DNA of 64,000 nucleotides from Natronincola ferrireducens (lineage in GTDB: Bacteria; Bacillota; Clostridia; Peptostreptococcales; Natronincolaceae): the NCBI RefSeq assembly GCF_900100845.1, contig NZ_FNFP01000001.1, positions 1,116,001-1,180,000 on the forward strand, in the 5' to 3' direction. The notes under the pieces are model-generated. The model saw nothing but the letters and a program-made list of their open reading frames with translations. It made no database searches and was not told where the DNA came from. The position numbers were made by a program, and so were the translations under genes. Below, in pieces: positions 51,255 to 61,236 of this stretch; the first letter of the stretch is position 1, and each line of letters starts with the position of its first letter.

Positions 51255-53582
51255 ATGATTAATCATTTGAAAAATAAAGAAATCTACAAAATTACCCTTT
51301 CAGTAATGTTAGGATTTATTGGTTTTGTTGGAGCGTTCTATTCTACTCGACTTAATTTTAATGAGTTTTATATTAATTTTCCATGGAGTATTATTTTACC
51401 CCTTTTAGTTAGTCTTGCTTGGGGTCCGTATTATGGGGTTATTAGCATTAGTTTGGGACTAACGATATTGTATCCTTTTGTTTTGGGATACTATAACGGT
51501 TGGGCATCACTGGTTCCCCTCTCTTCGTTATATATATGGATAATAATACATGGTTATGGGGGACAAAAAAGATTAGAAAAAGATAAGTTCTATTATAATG
51601 TTTATTTTGTACAACTTATTTATGTAATTATTAGAATGGTAATTTATGTTGTTTTTTTCCCGATATTAATTAAATTTAACCCACCTTTCTGGAACCCAGA
51701 AGCCTATACCCAAATAGAAATTAGCATAATTTTGTTGTTTGCCATAAAAGGAATCATTGTGGAATCAATATTAGTAGCTTTAGCAGATGCTATATTATTG
51801 CTTCCACCAGTTAAGAGGATGTTTGGGTTGGAGTATTCAGCGTCTGCCAAGTATAATACCAGAATAATGATGGCTTTAGTGATATTTGGATTAATGTTTA
51901 CACTTGTTATTTTGATAGTTCAGAACTTCATTATTGATCAAAAAGGTTTGTTAGAATGGATTATAGAGTTAGATGAGAAAACTATGATTACCTTTGTACT
52001 TTCAACTATATTATTTTTTATAATGAGTGGTATCACTGTTCGATTTGTTGAGAAAGTACTTGAAGCACAAGAATCTCTGCGAATTCGAGAGGCCCAGTAC
52101 CATACTATTTTTGAAGGTATTAATGATCTATACATTGAAACAGAGCTTAATGGCATCATTCTTATTGCATCTCCTTCAGCAAAAGAAATACTAAACTATG
52201 AGGCTGAAGAATTGGTTGGTGTAAATATTAAGGAGTTATATTATCACCCTAATGAAAATGACAATCTAATTGATATTGTTTTAGATAAGAAAGAAATAAA
52301 TAACTATGAAATAATTGTTAAAGATAAGAATGGCAAAAAGCGTTGGTTGTGGTTCCATGCAAAAATCTCTAGCTACAAAGAAGGTGAGCACAAGATTATT
52401 TCAGTAGCAAGAGATGTTACCCAATATGTTGAAGCTATTAATGAAAAAATTAAAAGTGAAGGAAAATACAAAGTATTATATGAAAAAATGTTAAATGGTT
52501 TTATTATATTTAAACCGGTTCATACTGAATATAACGAGTTAATCGATATTCGATATATTGATGTTAATCCTGGATTTGAAGAACAGTCTAAGATGAATAA
52601 AGAGGACTTAATAGGAAAAACATGGAGTGAGATTTATGGTTATCAAAATCAACATCTAGATGTTTTTAGAAGAGTCCTAAAAACTGGTAATTCTGAGGGT
52701 TTTGAAGTTTATAGTGCTGAAAAAAATCTATATTTCTTATTTAATGCCTTTGTAATTGACAAGGATTATATTGGATTAGTCAGTGAAAATATTACGCCAT
52801 ATAAGAAGGCAATTAAAGAAATTCAAAGTCTTAACAATGAATTAGAACAAAGAGTGATTGATAGAACTGCAGAACTACAAAGTGTTGTATCAGAACTTGA
52901 AGGATTTTCATACACAATCTCCCATGATTTAAAATCTCCATTGCGAGCAATTGATGGATATAGCCAATTTATTATGGAAGACTATGGTAAAACGTTGGAC
53001 AGTGAAGTGGTAGAAATGATAAAAAGCATACAAGATATTTGCAAGGATATGATTGGATTAATTAACGAGCTCTTGGAATATTCTATTACCTCAAAAGCAA
53101 ATATTCATAATGAACCTGTTAATGTTAAACAAATTATTTTAACGGTTTTTCGTGAATTTGAAATAGGAAATCCAGAAAGAAAAATTCAATTATGTTTTGA
53201 TAATGAACTGCCGATAATCAACGGAGACAGAGTACTTTTAAAACAGGCCATTACCAATATTATTGCTAATGCAATTAAATTCTCTAAAGATAGGGAAATA
53301 ACAATAATTTCAGTAGGATCTAATAAAACAGATAATGAATACATGTTTTATGTTAAGGATAATGGGGTTGGATTTGATATGAAATATTCAAATAAGCTCT
53401 TTGGCATCTTTCAGAGATTGCATAGAAGAGATGATTTTGAAGGAGCAGGAATTGGTCTAGCTACCGTTAGAAAAGTTCTTGAAAAGCATGGTGGAAAGGT
53501 TTGGATAGAAGGTGTATTAAATGAAGGTACTACGGTTTATTTTACACTACCAGTAAAAGCTGAGATAGAAAATGAGGTGTAG
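51255..53582 (+). CDS. membrane sensor histidine kinase with two PAS domains
   Basis: 775 residues from the ATG at 51255; TGAGG is nine bases upstream, while an ATG at 51249 is too close. About eight membrane helices fill residues 1-275 (GFIGFVGAFYSTRL, LPLLVSLAWGPYYGVISISLG). Two PAS domains follow (about 285-400 and 410-515), then a coiled coil, a HisKA domain with the phospho-His in SYTISHDLKSPLRAIDGYS, and a HATPase domain (NIIANAIKFSK, DNGVGFDMKY, GAGIGLATVRKVLEKHGG). The signal is unknown. The partner regulator starts two bases after its stop. Confidence 0.92.
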   Translation: MINHLKNKEIYKITLSVMLGFIGFVGAFYSTRLNFNEFYINFPWSIILPLLVSLAWGPYYGVISISLGLTILYPFVLGYYNGWASLVPLSSLYIWIIIHGYGGQKRLEKDKFYYNVYFVQLIYVIIRMVIYVVFFPILIKFNPPFWNPEAYTQIEISIILLFAIKGIIVESILVALADAILLLPPVKRMFGLEYSASAKYNTRIMMALVIFGLMFTLVILIVQNFIIDQKGLLEWIIELDEKTMITFVLSTILFFIMSGITVRFVEKVLEAQESLRIREAQYHTIFEGINDLYIETELNGIILIASPSAKEILNYEAEELVGVNIKELYYHPNENDNLIDIVLDKKEINNYEIIVKDKNGKKRWLWFHAKISSYKEGEHKIISVARDVTQYVEAINEKIKSEGKYKVLYEKMLNGFIIFKPVHTEYNELIDIRYIDVNPGFEEQSKMNKEDLIGKTWSEIYGYQNQHLDVFRRVLKTGNSEGFEVYSAEKNLYFLFNAFVIDKDYIGLVSENITPYKKAIKEIQSLNNELEQRVIDRTAELQSVVSELEGFSYTISHDLKSPLRAIDGYSQFIMEDYGKTLDSEVVEMIKSIQDICKDMIGLINELLEYSITSKANIHNEPVNVKQIILTVFREFEIGNPERKIQLCFDNELPIINGDRVLLKQAITNIIANAIKFSKDREITIISVGSNKTDNEYMFYVKDNGVGFDMKYSNKLFGIFQRLHRRDDFEGAGIGLATVRKVLEKHGGKVWIEGVLNEGTTVYFTLPVKAEIENEV

Positions 53583-53584
53583 TA

Positions 53585-54685
53585 ATGTTTAAAGTTATGA
53601 TTGTAGATGATATGGAAGTTATGCGAAGGCAAATAAAAAGGTTGGCACTATGGGGAGAAAATACTGGTTTTCATATTATTGATGAAGCAGAAGATGGACA
53701 AGAAGCCCTTATCAAGCTGAAAAGACAACCTGTAGATTTGCTTATTACTGATATAAAGATGCCGAGGGTAGATGGTATGGAGTTATTAAAAGAAACCTAT
53801 GAGAATGATTTAGCTACTTGTGTTGTATTTTTAAGTGAATATGGTGAATTCAACTTTGCAAAGGAAGCTATTCAATATGATATATTTGATTATCTTGTCA
53901 AACCTGTTCAAGATAAAGAACTGAAAATGCTACTGGAGAAAGTAAAAAATCACATTAAAGAGAAGGAACAAACTGAAGTGCATTTGAAAAAGCTAGAAAG
54001 TAAATTGATGGATAAAATAGATGTTTATTATCCTACAAATAATTTGATAGCTATTATTAAATATATATCAATAGGAAATAAAAAGGCGATAGAAGCAACA
54101 GTATCTATGGTAGAAGAGACGGCAACTGCCTTGGAATATGATAAACTAAAGGTTGCAATCGTGCTAGAAAAAGCTTTTAATGAAATTTGGATGGAAGTTA
54201 GAAAAAATCATGATTGGCTAGAGCAATTTGTAGACACAACTACCTTTGCTACTATGGGCTTAACTCACTATAAGGATATTGATTCGATGACGGAAAAAGT
54301 AGTAGAGATGACTAAACTACTAATATCCATTATCAACACCTATATAATAGGAAATAGAAATAATCCTATAATAAATCAAATATGTATGTATGTCATTAAT
54401 AATATAGAGAGAAAAATTAATATGAGTAGTATTTCTGAGGCTTTATTTCTTAGCAAAAATTATATTGGCGATGTTTTTAAAGAGGAAACAGGTATGACAG
54501 TAGGACAATATATTACAATGGTAAAGATACAAAGGGCAAAGCATCTAATTCTCAATGATATGTTAAAAAATTATGAGGTAGCCCAGCGGTTGGGTTATAA
54601 TGATGTAGAGTACTTTGGAAAAACATTCAAAAAGATTACAGGCTTATCTCCTGCTGAGTTTAGAAAAACAACAACAAAAAAATAA
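53585..54685 (+). CDS. response regulator with AraC-type DNA-binding domain
   Basis: 366 residues. The receiver domain has VDDMEV and the phospho-acceptor Asp in LLITDIKMPRVDG, with Lys in DYLVKPVQD. A helical linker (120-260) is followed by a C-terminal AraC domain with two helix-turn-helix units (SISEALFLSKNYIGDVFKEETG, YEVAQRLGYNDVEYFGKTFKK). This YesN-like plan is common in Clostridia. The kinase gene is directly upstream with GAGGTG inside its last codons. The lipoprotein gene at 54845 is the nearest possible target. Confidence 0.92.
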   Translation: MFKVMIVDDMEVMRRQIKRLALWGENTGFHIIDEAEDGQEALIKLKRQPVDLLITDIKMPRVDGMELLKETYENDLATCVVFLSEYGEFNFAKEAIQYDIFDYLVKPVQDKELKMLLEKVKNHIKEKEQTEVHLKKLESKLMDKIDVYYPTNNLIAIIKYISIGNKKAIEATVSMVEETATALEYDKLKVAIVLEKAFNEIWMEVRKNHDWLEQFVDTTTFATMGLTHYKDIDSMTEKVVEMTKLLISIINTYIIGNRNNPIINQICMYVINNIERKINMSSISEALFLSKNYIGDVFKEETGMTVGQYITMVKIQRAKHLILNDMLKNYEVAQRLGYNDVEYFGKTFKKITGLSPAEFRKTTTKK

Positions 54686-54844
54686 GGTGCAAAACCTCAA
54701 CCTAAATCCGGATTTTGTAAGGGTATAATCCTTGATTTTTACATTTTTTTTAATGGCATATTCTTATATGATAAATCTATAACAAACATACCATGTTATA
54801 TAGGCACAAATGATTTTACAAAATTGGATGAAGGAGAGATTAAT

Positions 54845-55792
54845 ATGGTAATGAACAAGTCGAAGATTTTAAAGGCCTTATTGATTGCAGGTTTAGCAAT
54901 GAGCATTGTAGGATGCACACAAACTGATGGCAATACCAGTTCTGAAGTTGCCCCAGAGCCTCAGGTGGAACAAGCAGATTCTGAAAAGACAGAGCTTTCA
55001 TGGAGTGTTCAACCTACTCTTGGTTTAATAAAAGGTGATTATTACAGAACTGAAGAACGTTTTAGACAAGGACATACTGGAGTTTTAGAAATTGTCAAAA
55101 ATGGTGATGAATTAGTCCATGTAGAGTTCAACGAGCTAACTCGACCAAACTACTATAATCGTTTCTATCAAAACGTGCCTAAGCGTATGTCAGAATATAA
55201 TTTCGATATGGGAGAGAAAAAGGGCGCTGCATGGATACAAAGTGTTGTACAAGTAGAAAAGCAAATGCTTGAAGAGCAAAGGATTACTGGAGAATTTGAT
55301 ATGGTTTCAGGTGCTTCAAATAGTATTAATCAGTCCATGATTCCGTTAGCCGAAAAATTATTACCTTCTTTAGATAACCCATCTGGAGAGAAGTATTATG
55401 GAATTGCAGAAAAAATTGGAGGAGGCCTAACAGCCCGTTTACAGGTTGTGTTACGTGATAAGAAAATTATTTCTGTTAGATATGACGAGATTTTTGCAGA
55501 TTCTCCTGAAGAAATTGAAGATCCTAACTTGAAAAAGTTTTATAGACAATCAAAGTATGAAAGTGTACTTTATGATGAGCCTTCACGTATTGGATTTAAT
55601 GTTCAAATGGATGCTTTAAATGATAAAGTTGTAGAGACCCAAGACATGCTTGACCTATCAGAATTACCTGCAATTGATACAACAGGAAACTATGCTTCAA
55701 GTGGGTTTACTATACGTAACAATGCGTGGGATAACTACCTTCGTCTTGCTGAAAAGCTTTTAGAAGAAATGAAAGCTGATGGGAACTTATAA
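54845..55792 (+). CDS. lipoprotein with tandem FMN-binding-like domains
   Basis: 315 residues from the ATG at 54845, with AAGGAGAG upstream; an earlier in-frame ATG at 54824 lies before it. Lipobox Cys24 (SIVGC). Residues 60-175 form an FMN_bind-type domain with a flavinylation-like motif DMVSGASNS, where Ser158 would take the FMN that ApbE usually attaches to Thr. A second similar domain (180-310) lacks a clear motif (YASSGFT). Such surface flavoproteins carry electrons out of the cell, as in the extracellular electron-transfer system of Listeria (PplA). No apbE is in the window. Confidence 0.75.
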   Translation: MVMNKSKILKALLIAGLAMSIVGCTQTDGNTSSEVAPEPQVEQADSEKTELSWSVQPTLGLIKGDYYRTEERFRQGHTGVLEIVKNGDELVHVEFNELTRPNYYNRFYQNVPKRMSEYNFDMGEKKGAAWIQSVVQVEKQMLEEQRITGEFDMVSGASNSINQSMIPLAEKLLPSLDNPSGEKYYGIAEKIGGGLTARLQVVLRDKKIISVRYDEIFADSPEEIEDPNLKKFYRQSKYESVLYDEPSRIGFNVQMDALNDKVVETQDMLDLSELPAIDTTGNYASSGFTIRNNAWDNYLRLAEKLLEEMKADGNL

Positions 55793-55840
55793 TTAAATTT
55801 AGAGATTTATTTTATAAAAAATTTAGCAAATAAAATTTTA

Positions 55841-55890
55841 AAAAGGAATGGGATGCCGTTAAAATTCAGGCATAAATCCATTCCTTTTTT
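55841..55890 (+). terminator. terminator after the flavoprotein gene
   Basis: AAAAGGAATGGGAT pairs with ATCCATTCCTTTT, followed by more T. Confidence 0.85.
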
Positions 55891-56078
55891 TAATGTATTA
55901 TATTACTGATAAAACATAAGGATTCAAGAATAGAGCTACAATAATCAAATGTACTTTACCAAATCAATATGGTATAATTTTCTATTAGTAGAAGTATTTG
56001 TATTAACTTAATTCTATGTTCTGACATGTATTTCTACTAATATAAACTGGTTTCTGAGAGTTAAGGGGGAGGATTTAT

Positions 56079-56798
56079 ATTACATACGCAATTGAGATTG
56101 ATAATGTTAGAAAAGTATTTAGAGTAGGGGATGAAAAAGTAGTTGCCCTGAATAATATCTCTATAAATATAGGGGTTGGGGAGGTATGTTGTTTATTAGG
56201 AACCTCTGGGTCAGGAAAATCAACTTTACTTAATCTAATGGCGGGCTTGGAAAAGCCAACTCGAGGAACCATTAAAATTCATGGAAAACATATAGAAAAG
56301 ATGAACGAAAAGCAGTTGGCAAAGTTTAGACAAAAGAATATAGGATTTATTTTTCAATCCTATAACCTTATGCCAACACTAACAGCATTAGAAAATGTTA
56401 GTTTACCTCTAACCTTTAGGGGGGATAATAAAAAGTTTAGAGATAGGGCAGCTGCAAATATATTGCAAGCAGTAGGTTTAGAAAAATATATAAAGCATAA
56501 GCCTACCCAAATGAGTGGTGGACAACAACAGAGGGTGGGGATAGCAAGGGCCTTTGTCAGTAAGCCGCCTATAATTTTTGCTGATGAACCTACGGGAAAC
56601 TTAGATTCTAGAACTACCCAGGAGGTACTGCAGTTAATGCTGACATTAGCTAAAGAAAATAATCAAACCCTAATCATAGTAACCCACGATAGAAGCATCG
56701 CATCATTTGCAGATAGAATATTTTATATGCTGGATGGAAATATAGAAAAAATTGAAGAAAACAAAGAAAAAAACAGGGGGATAAACAATGAAGCGTAA
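56079..56798 (+). CDS. MacB-type ABC exporter ATPase, apparently starting at AUU
   Basis: 239 residues if started at ATT 56079, six bases after GGGGGAGG (56065-56072). No ATG, GTG or TTG occurs in frame between that site and the Walker A motif; the first in-frame ATG (56238) would remove Walker A. From the ATT the protein reads ITYAIEIDNVRKVF, the normal opening of LolD/MacB ATPases. Walker A GTSGSGKSTLLNLMAGLEKP, Q-loop FQSYNLMPTL, signature MSGGQQQRVGIARAF, Walker B IIFADEPTGNLD, switch His in THD. It powers the permease at 58844. Overlap with the next gene is 11 bases. Confidence 0.88.
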   Translation: MTYAIEIDNVRKVFRVGDEKVVALNNISINIGVGEVCCLLGTSGSGKSTLLNLMAGLEKPTRGTIKIHGKHIEKMNEKQLAKFRQKNIGFIFQSYNLMPTLTALENVSLPLTFRGDNKKFRDRAAANILQAVGLEKYIKHKPTQMSGGQQQRVGIARAFVSKPPIIFADEPTGNLDSRTTQEVLQLMLTLAKENNQTLIIVTHDRSIASFADRIFYMLDGNIEKIEENKEKNRGINNEA

Positions 56799-58851
56799 TT
56801 ATTTATGCACGATAATGATTATAATAATGCTGATAAGCATTATACACTTGACACCTATCTATGTTGAAGCAAATCCAGGAACAGAGGAAAACCTAAATCC
56901 TATTGAAGAGCCCATTAAAAGAGACGACCCTAATTTAGTTATAGGAAGAAACTATAAAATGCCTGTTTTTAAGGCGGGCACTGAGGCTAGGCTGGCTATT
57001 CCCATAGAAAACACTACCAATGGACAAGCCCTTAATGTTTTTGTTTCTCCTGTTATAGAAGATGCTAAAGATTTTCCCTTTGAAATAAACTCACTGGTTA
57101 CAAGGAAAAGGATCTCTTCTATTACAGGTAGAAACACAGAAAATGCAGTTTTCTATTTGAATGTTAGAAAAAATGCAGAAGCTAAGATGTATCCAATTAG
57201 GCTTAATATAGAATACACCTCCTCCAATGGAGGTTCCTTAAGCTTATCGGAGACAATCTATATTAAGATTGACAATGATTACAAAACACCATCCATAAAG
57301 CTGACGGCTATAAATGTAGATGGTGGGAAATTGATTAGTGGTACTACGAAAACAGTAGGATTTACTATAAAAAATACTGGAGATTTAACAGCTAAGGATG
57401 TTAAAGCCAGGTTAGGGGGATTTTCTAATAATGAGTTGTTACTTGATTCTCCTATGGACACTATCGATGTTGAAACTTTAGCTGCCGGAGAAGAAAGAAA
57501 AATTTATTTTAATATAGTTTCTAGTGAAAATTTAGAGAATGGGAACTATAGCTTAAATTTGTTTTTAACCTATAAGGATGAATATGATGGTAACTATGAA
57601 ACCGAAACAAAAGCATATCTACCTCTAGAGGGAAGGAGTTGGAGACAAACCACCTTTGACTTCAATAATCTGACCTATCCACAGGAACCAGTGGAACCTT
57701 ATACTGATTTTAATGTTTCATTTGATTTGAAAAATGCTGGTGAAGAAGATGCAAATAATGTAAAGGTAAGTATAGATGCAGGAGAAGAAATATTATCAAA
57801 GTCTATATCTATAAAAAACCTTGGGAATCTTACAGCAGGTAAAAGTATTCCTGTTGAATTTATCATGTTTGCTAAGGATAACATTGAATCCAAAAATTAT
57901 CCTATTAAAATAAGTGTAGAATATGAAACTGGAAGTGGTAGTAAAAGAGAAGCACAGACAATTCATCAATATGTTGGAGTGTATATCAATAGCAATAACA
58001 GAGATATGGGTACTCCAAAGGTTATGGTGGACTGGTATGACTATGGAACAGAATTTGTTAAGGCAGGAGAAGTGTTTCAGCTAAATATGTCCTTTTATAA
58101 CACCAATAGAACTAGTGATGTTAGAAACATAAGGGTAAGCTTAACCTCCGACGGTGATGTTTTTTCACCAGTGGGAAGCAGCAATTCCTTTTTTATTCAA
58201 GAAATACCTGCTGGTGAAAGAGTAGAAAAAGTCGTAAACCTAAGGCCTAAAATAGATGCCACCTATAAAACCCACAATGTTTTTGCTGATATTGAATATG
58301 AGGATAATAAAGGAAAAGCTTATAATACAAAGGAATTGATAGGAATACCCGTTATACAGGAAGCAAATTTAGTTATGGGAGATATCACACTTGCTAATGA
58401 AAATTTTGTAGGGATGCCAATAGCTTTATCCTTAGAGTTCTATAATGCAGGTCGTGGACTAATGAGAAACATGCTTATTAGCATTGAAGGAAACTTCGAT
58501 ACAAATGAAGGAAGCTTATATATTGGAAATCTAGATGCAGGTAAGAACAACTATTATGATGCTACTATTATCCCTACATCTGCAGGAACCCTCAATGGAA
58601 AAATTATTTTTCGGTATGATGATGAAATTGACCAGCACTTTACCATTGAAAAGGAGTTTGCCCTAGAGGTTATGGAACAAATGATGGATTTTATGCCAGA
58701 ACCATTTATTGAGCCGGAGAATACTAATAGCACCTTTAGTAAAATCAAACCCATTATCAGTGTTGTAGTTGTTATTTTATTAGCAGCTATAGGTTTTATT
58801 TATTATAAAAGACGGAAAAAGAAACTAGAGGAAGTGGATATGTATGAATAA
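56788..58851 (+). CDS. large surface protein with CARDB-like repeats and C-terminal anchor
   Basis: 687 residues behind AGGGGG. A signal peptide (1-29, ending YVEA) and a C-terminal membrane helix followed by KRRKKK hold it outside the cell. The body has at least four immunoglobulin-like repeats of the CARDB/COG1361 type (VGFTIKNTGDLTAKDVKARL, VSFDLKNAGEEDANNVKVSI, LNMSFYNTNRTSDVRNIRVSL, LSLEFYNAGRGLMRNMLISI). It overlaps the ATPase and permease genes at both ends, so it is a fixed component of this ABC system, in the place MacA has in Gram-negatives. Role unknown: perhaps substrate capture or scaffold at the surface. Confidence 0.85.
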   Translation: MKRNYLCTIMIIIMLISIIHLTPIYVEANPGTEENLNPIEEPIKRDDPNLVIGRNYKMPVFKAGTEARLAIPIENTTNGQALNVFVSPVIEDAKDFPFEINSLVTRKRISSITGRNTENAVFYLNVRKNAEAKMYPIRLNIEYTSSNGGSLSLSETIYIKIDNDYKTPSIKLTAINVDGGKLISGTTKTVGFTIKNTGDLTAKDVKARLGGFSNNELLLDSPMDTIDVETLAAGEERKIYFNIVSSENLENGNYSLNLFLTYKDEYDGNYETETKAYLPLEGRSWRQTTFDFNNLTYPQEPVEPYTDFNVSFDLKNAGEEDANNVKVSIDAGEEILSKSISIKNLGNLTAGKSIPVEFIMFAKDNIESKNYPIKISVEYETGSGSKREAQTIHQYVGVYINSNNRDMGTPKVMVDWYDYGTEFVKAGEVFQLNMSFYNTNRTSDVRNIRVSLTSDGDVFSPVGSSNSFFIQEIPAGERVEKVVNLRPKIDATYKTHNVFADIEYEDNKGKAYNTKELIGIPVIQEANLVMGDITLANENFVGMPIALSLEFYNAGRGLMRNMLISIEGNFDTNEGSLYIGNLDAGKNNYYDATIIPTSAGTLNGKIIFRYDDEIDQHFTIEKEFALEVMEQMMDFMPEPFIEPENTNSTFSKIKPIISVVVVILLAAIGFIYYKRRKKKLEEVDMYE

Positions 58852-60193
58852 TTCAGATCTCCTGAAGATGGCATTAGGAAATCTATGGAGAAGAAAAACC
58901 AGAACTTTCCTAACGATACTAGGGGTAATTATTGGAACTAGCTCTATCGTTATTATGCTTTCTCTAGGAATTGCTATGGATAGAAGCTTTAAAGAGCAGC
59001 TTTCACAAATGGGAAACTTAAATACAATTGAAGTCTATAATCATGGTTATTACGATGATTCTATGGGTTCTAGGCAAAATAGGCAGACTAGTCTCGATGA
59101 ACAGGCGGTAGCAGGGTTTAAACAGATACCAGGGGTAGAAGCAGTAATGCCCATTAAAAGTGCCCATTACAAAATGGGGGCAGGGAGAATGGTGGGATAT
59201 GTATCGGTAATGGGGATAGATCCAAATGTAATGGAGGCTTTTGATTTTAAAGTTGATCAAGGAAGACTCCTGATGACCACCGACAAAGATGCTATAGTTT
59301 TCGGAAAAAATGTTGCTATGAATTTTTACAATCCACGACTAAGAAATTCTTATAGCTATGGTTGGGGTTCCAATGGGAATAATGTTGATTTAATAAGCAA
59401 TAATCTGATTGTAACCTCTGATATGAGTTATGGAGAGACTAGAAACAAGCCTGTAGAAAGAGATAGCAATTATACCCCGCCAAAGCACCATAATATGAAG
59501 GGTGTAGGTATTCTAACGGAAAGCTTCAATGAAAAGGATTATTATGCTTATATGAATATTACTACACTGGAAAAAATAATCGAAGAAGATCGTCGAGCTA
59601 ATAGACAAGATCCATCCTCCAGAAATAGGGGTGGAGATGCTAATAAATACGAAAGAATTAGTGTAAAGGTAAAAGAGATGAATGATGTAGAAAAGGTCCA
59701 GGAAACTATTAAAGCAATGGGCTTTCAAACCTATAGCTTAACGGATATGCTTAAATCTATGAAGGAAACCTCTGCCAAGATACAGGCAATTTTAGGAGGC
59801 ATTGGTGCTGTTAGTTTATTTGTGGCAGCTATAGGAATTACCAATACCATGATTATGAGCATATATGAAAGAACAAGAGAGATAGGAGTAATGAAGGTTT
59901 TAGGAGCAAATTTACCAGATATAAGAAAACTATTTTTAGTTGAAGCTGCTATCATAGGATTTTGTGGAGGAATTGCAGGTTTAATATTAAGCTATACCAT
60001 CTCCTTTGGACTAAATAAGATTGGCAGAGGATTCCTGGGACCTACAGGAGGAACTACTGGGATGTCGGTTATACCCTTAGAACTGGCACTAGTTGCAGTT
60101 GTTTTTGCAACCTTTATTGGTGTAGTATCCGGTTATTCGCCTGCAAGAAGAGCTATGAACCTTAGTGCACTAGAAGCCATTAAAACAGAGTAG
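58844..60193 (+). CDS. MacB/FtsX-type ABC permease
   Basis: 449 residues. An N-terminal membrane helix (TRKTRTFLTILGVIIGTSSIVIML), a large external MacB periplasmic-core-like domain (about 45-300, with an unusual Asn/Tyr/Ser-rich stretch around 165-215) and three more helices in the FtsX domain (AIGITNTMIMSIYERTREIGVMKVLGA near 330-360). Such proteins move lipids or peptides by mechanotransmission and do not form a classic channel. It overlaps the surface-protein gene by eight bases. Confidence 0.9.
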   Translation: MNNSDLLKMALGNLWRRKTRTFLTILGVIIGTSSIVIMLSLGIAMDRSFKEQLSQMGNLNTIEVYNHGYYDDSMGSRQNRQTSLDEQAVAGFKQIPGVEAVMPIKSAHYKMGAGRMVGYVSVMGIDPNVMEAFDFKVDQGRLLMTTDKDAIVFGKNVAMNFYNPRLRNSYSYGWGSNGNNVDLISNNLIVTSDMSYGETRNKPVERDSNYTPPKHHNMKGVGILTESFNEKDYYAYMNITTLEKIIEEDRRANRQDPSSRNRGGDANKYERISVKVKEMNDVEKVQETIKAMGFQTYSLTDMLKSMKETSAKIQAILGGIGAVSLFVAAIGITNTMIMSIYERTREIGVMKVLGANLPDIRKLFLVEAAIIGFCGGIAGLILSYTISFGLNKIGRGFLGPTGGTTGMSVIPLELALVAVVFATFIGVVSGYSPARRAMNLSALEAIKTE

Positions 60194-60209
60194 TTATAAT
60201 GAATTTACA

Positions 60210-60233
60210 AGGAATAGTCTTCACACTATTCCT
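60210..60233 (+). terminator. hairpin after the permease gene
   Basis: AGGAATAGT at 60210-60218 pairs with ACTATTCCT at 60225-60233. No strong T run. Confidence 0.5.
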
Positions 60234-60247
60234 AATAAATCTTTAAT

Positions 60248-60273
60248 CCGCATCCTTTAGGATGTGGTTTTTT
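60248..60273 (+). terminator. terminator of the MacB-like operon
   Basis: CCGCATCC at 60248-60255 pairs with GGATGTGG at 60260-60267 around TTTA, then TTTTTT. Confidence 0.85.
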
Positions 60274-60418
60274 CTTGGGATAAGGGACGAGGGCTCGTTA
60301 CCACTTTTGCTGATTTTATAATATGAGGCCTTAGCAAAAGTGTTAATTGCATTTTATATCATTACCTTGGAATAATAAAGTTATGATGAAAGGAAATTTC
60401 AAGGAGGTGTCTAACCCT

Positions 60419-61129
60419 ATGGAATATTTGAATTTGACTTTTAGAATTTTTTCTATAATGACGTTACTATTAATTCTTATATTAGTGACTGGAAGAAGAA
60501 AAATTGGCGAACTTCCAGTATTTGATTTTTTAACCATTATTATATTAGGAAATGTGGTAGGGGCCGATATCGCTGACCCTAAAGTACCTCATTTGCCAAC
60601 GGCATATGCTATAGTACTATTAATATCTATACAGTATCTTATAAGTCATTTTACAGTTAAAAGCCGAAGGTTTGGTAAGAAAGTTACCTTTGAACCTATT
60701 GTAATTATACAAAATGGACGATTTATTAAATCCAATATGGAAAAACTAAGATATTCTATTGAAAATGTACTAATGTTTTTAAGAGAAAAGGGAATTTTTG
60801 ACATAAATCAAGTTGAATTTGCCATTGTAGAGGATAGTGGTAATATTAGTGTAATGAAAAAATCACAATTTCAGCCACTGACTCCTGATGATATGAAAGT
60901 AGATACAAAGTACAAAGGGCTAACAATGCCTCTAATTGTTGATGGAAAGGTTTATGAAGACAATTTACAGAAACTTAATTTAAATAAAGCATGGCTTAAG
61001 CAACAGCTGAAACTAAATAATATAAATAGCTTTGATGAAGCATTTTATGTAGACATAAATACAGAAGGAAAGCTATGTATATCAAAAGTAATTGAACCTG
61101 CTAGTTTTATGAATGATTTTATCATTTAA
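60419..61129 (+). CDS. DUF421 (YetF-like) membrane protein
   Basis: 236 residues from the ATG at 60419, placed after AAGGAGGTG; an in-frame ATG at 60347 has no ribosome site. Three membrane helices (IFSIMTLLLILILVTG, DFLTIIILGNVVGAD, YAIVLLISIQYLISHF) precede a cytoplasmic DUF421 domain with the FEPIVIIQNGRF and AIVEDSGNISV strands. YetF proteins are linked to spore-related membranes in Bacilli. A DUF1657 gene, which often accompanies DUF421, lies 1.5 kb away on the other strand. Confidence 0.88.
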   Translation: MEYLNLTFRIFSIMTLLLILILVTGRRKIGELPVFDFLTIIILGNVVGADIADPKVPHLPTAYAIVLLISIQYLISHFTVKSRRFGKKVTFEPIVIIQNGRFIKSNMEKLRYSIENVLMFLREKGIFDINQVEFAIVEDSGNISVMKKSQFQPLTPDDMKVDTKYKGLTMPLIVDGKVYEDNLQKLNLNKAWLKQQLKLNNINSFDEAFYVDINTEGKLCISKVIEPASFMNDFII

Positions 61130-61236
61130 AGAAATGATAAAATTAATTTTTACAGCATACATGTAATTTTAAATCAAAACAGACAACTTTTATTTGATAA
61201 AAAATTATTGTTAGTGAATTTTTATATGATTCCTAT

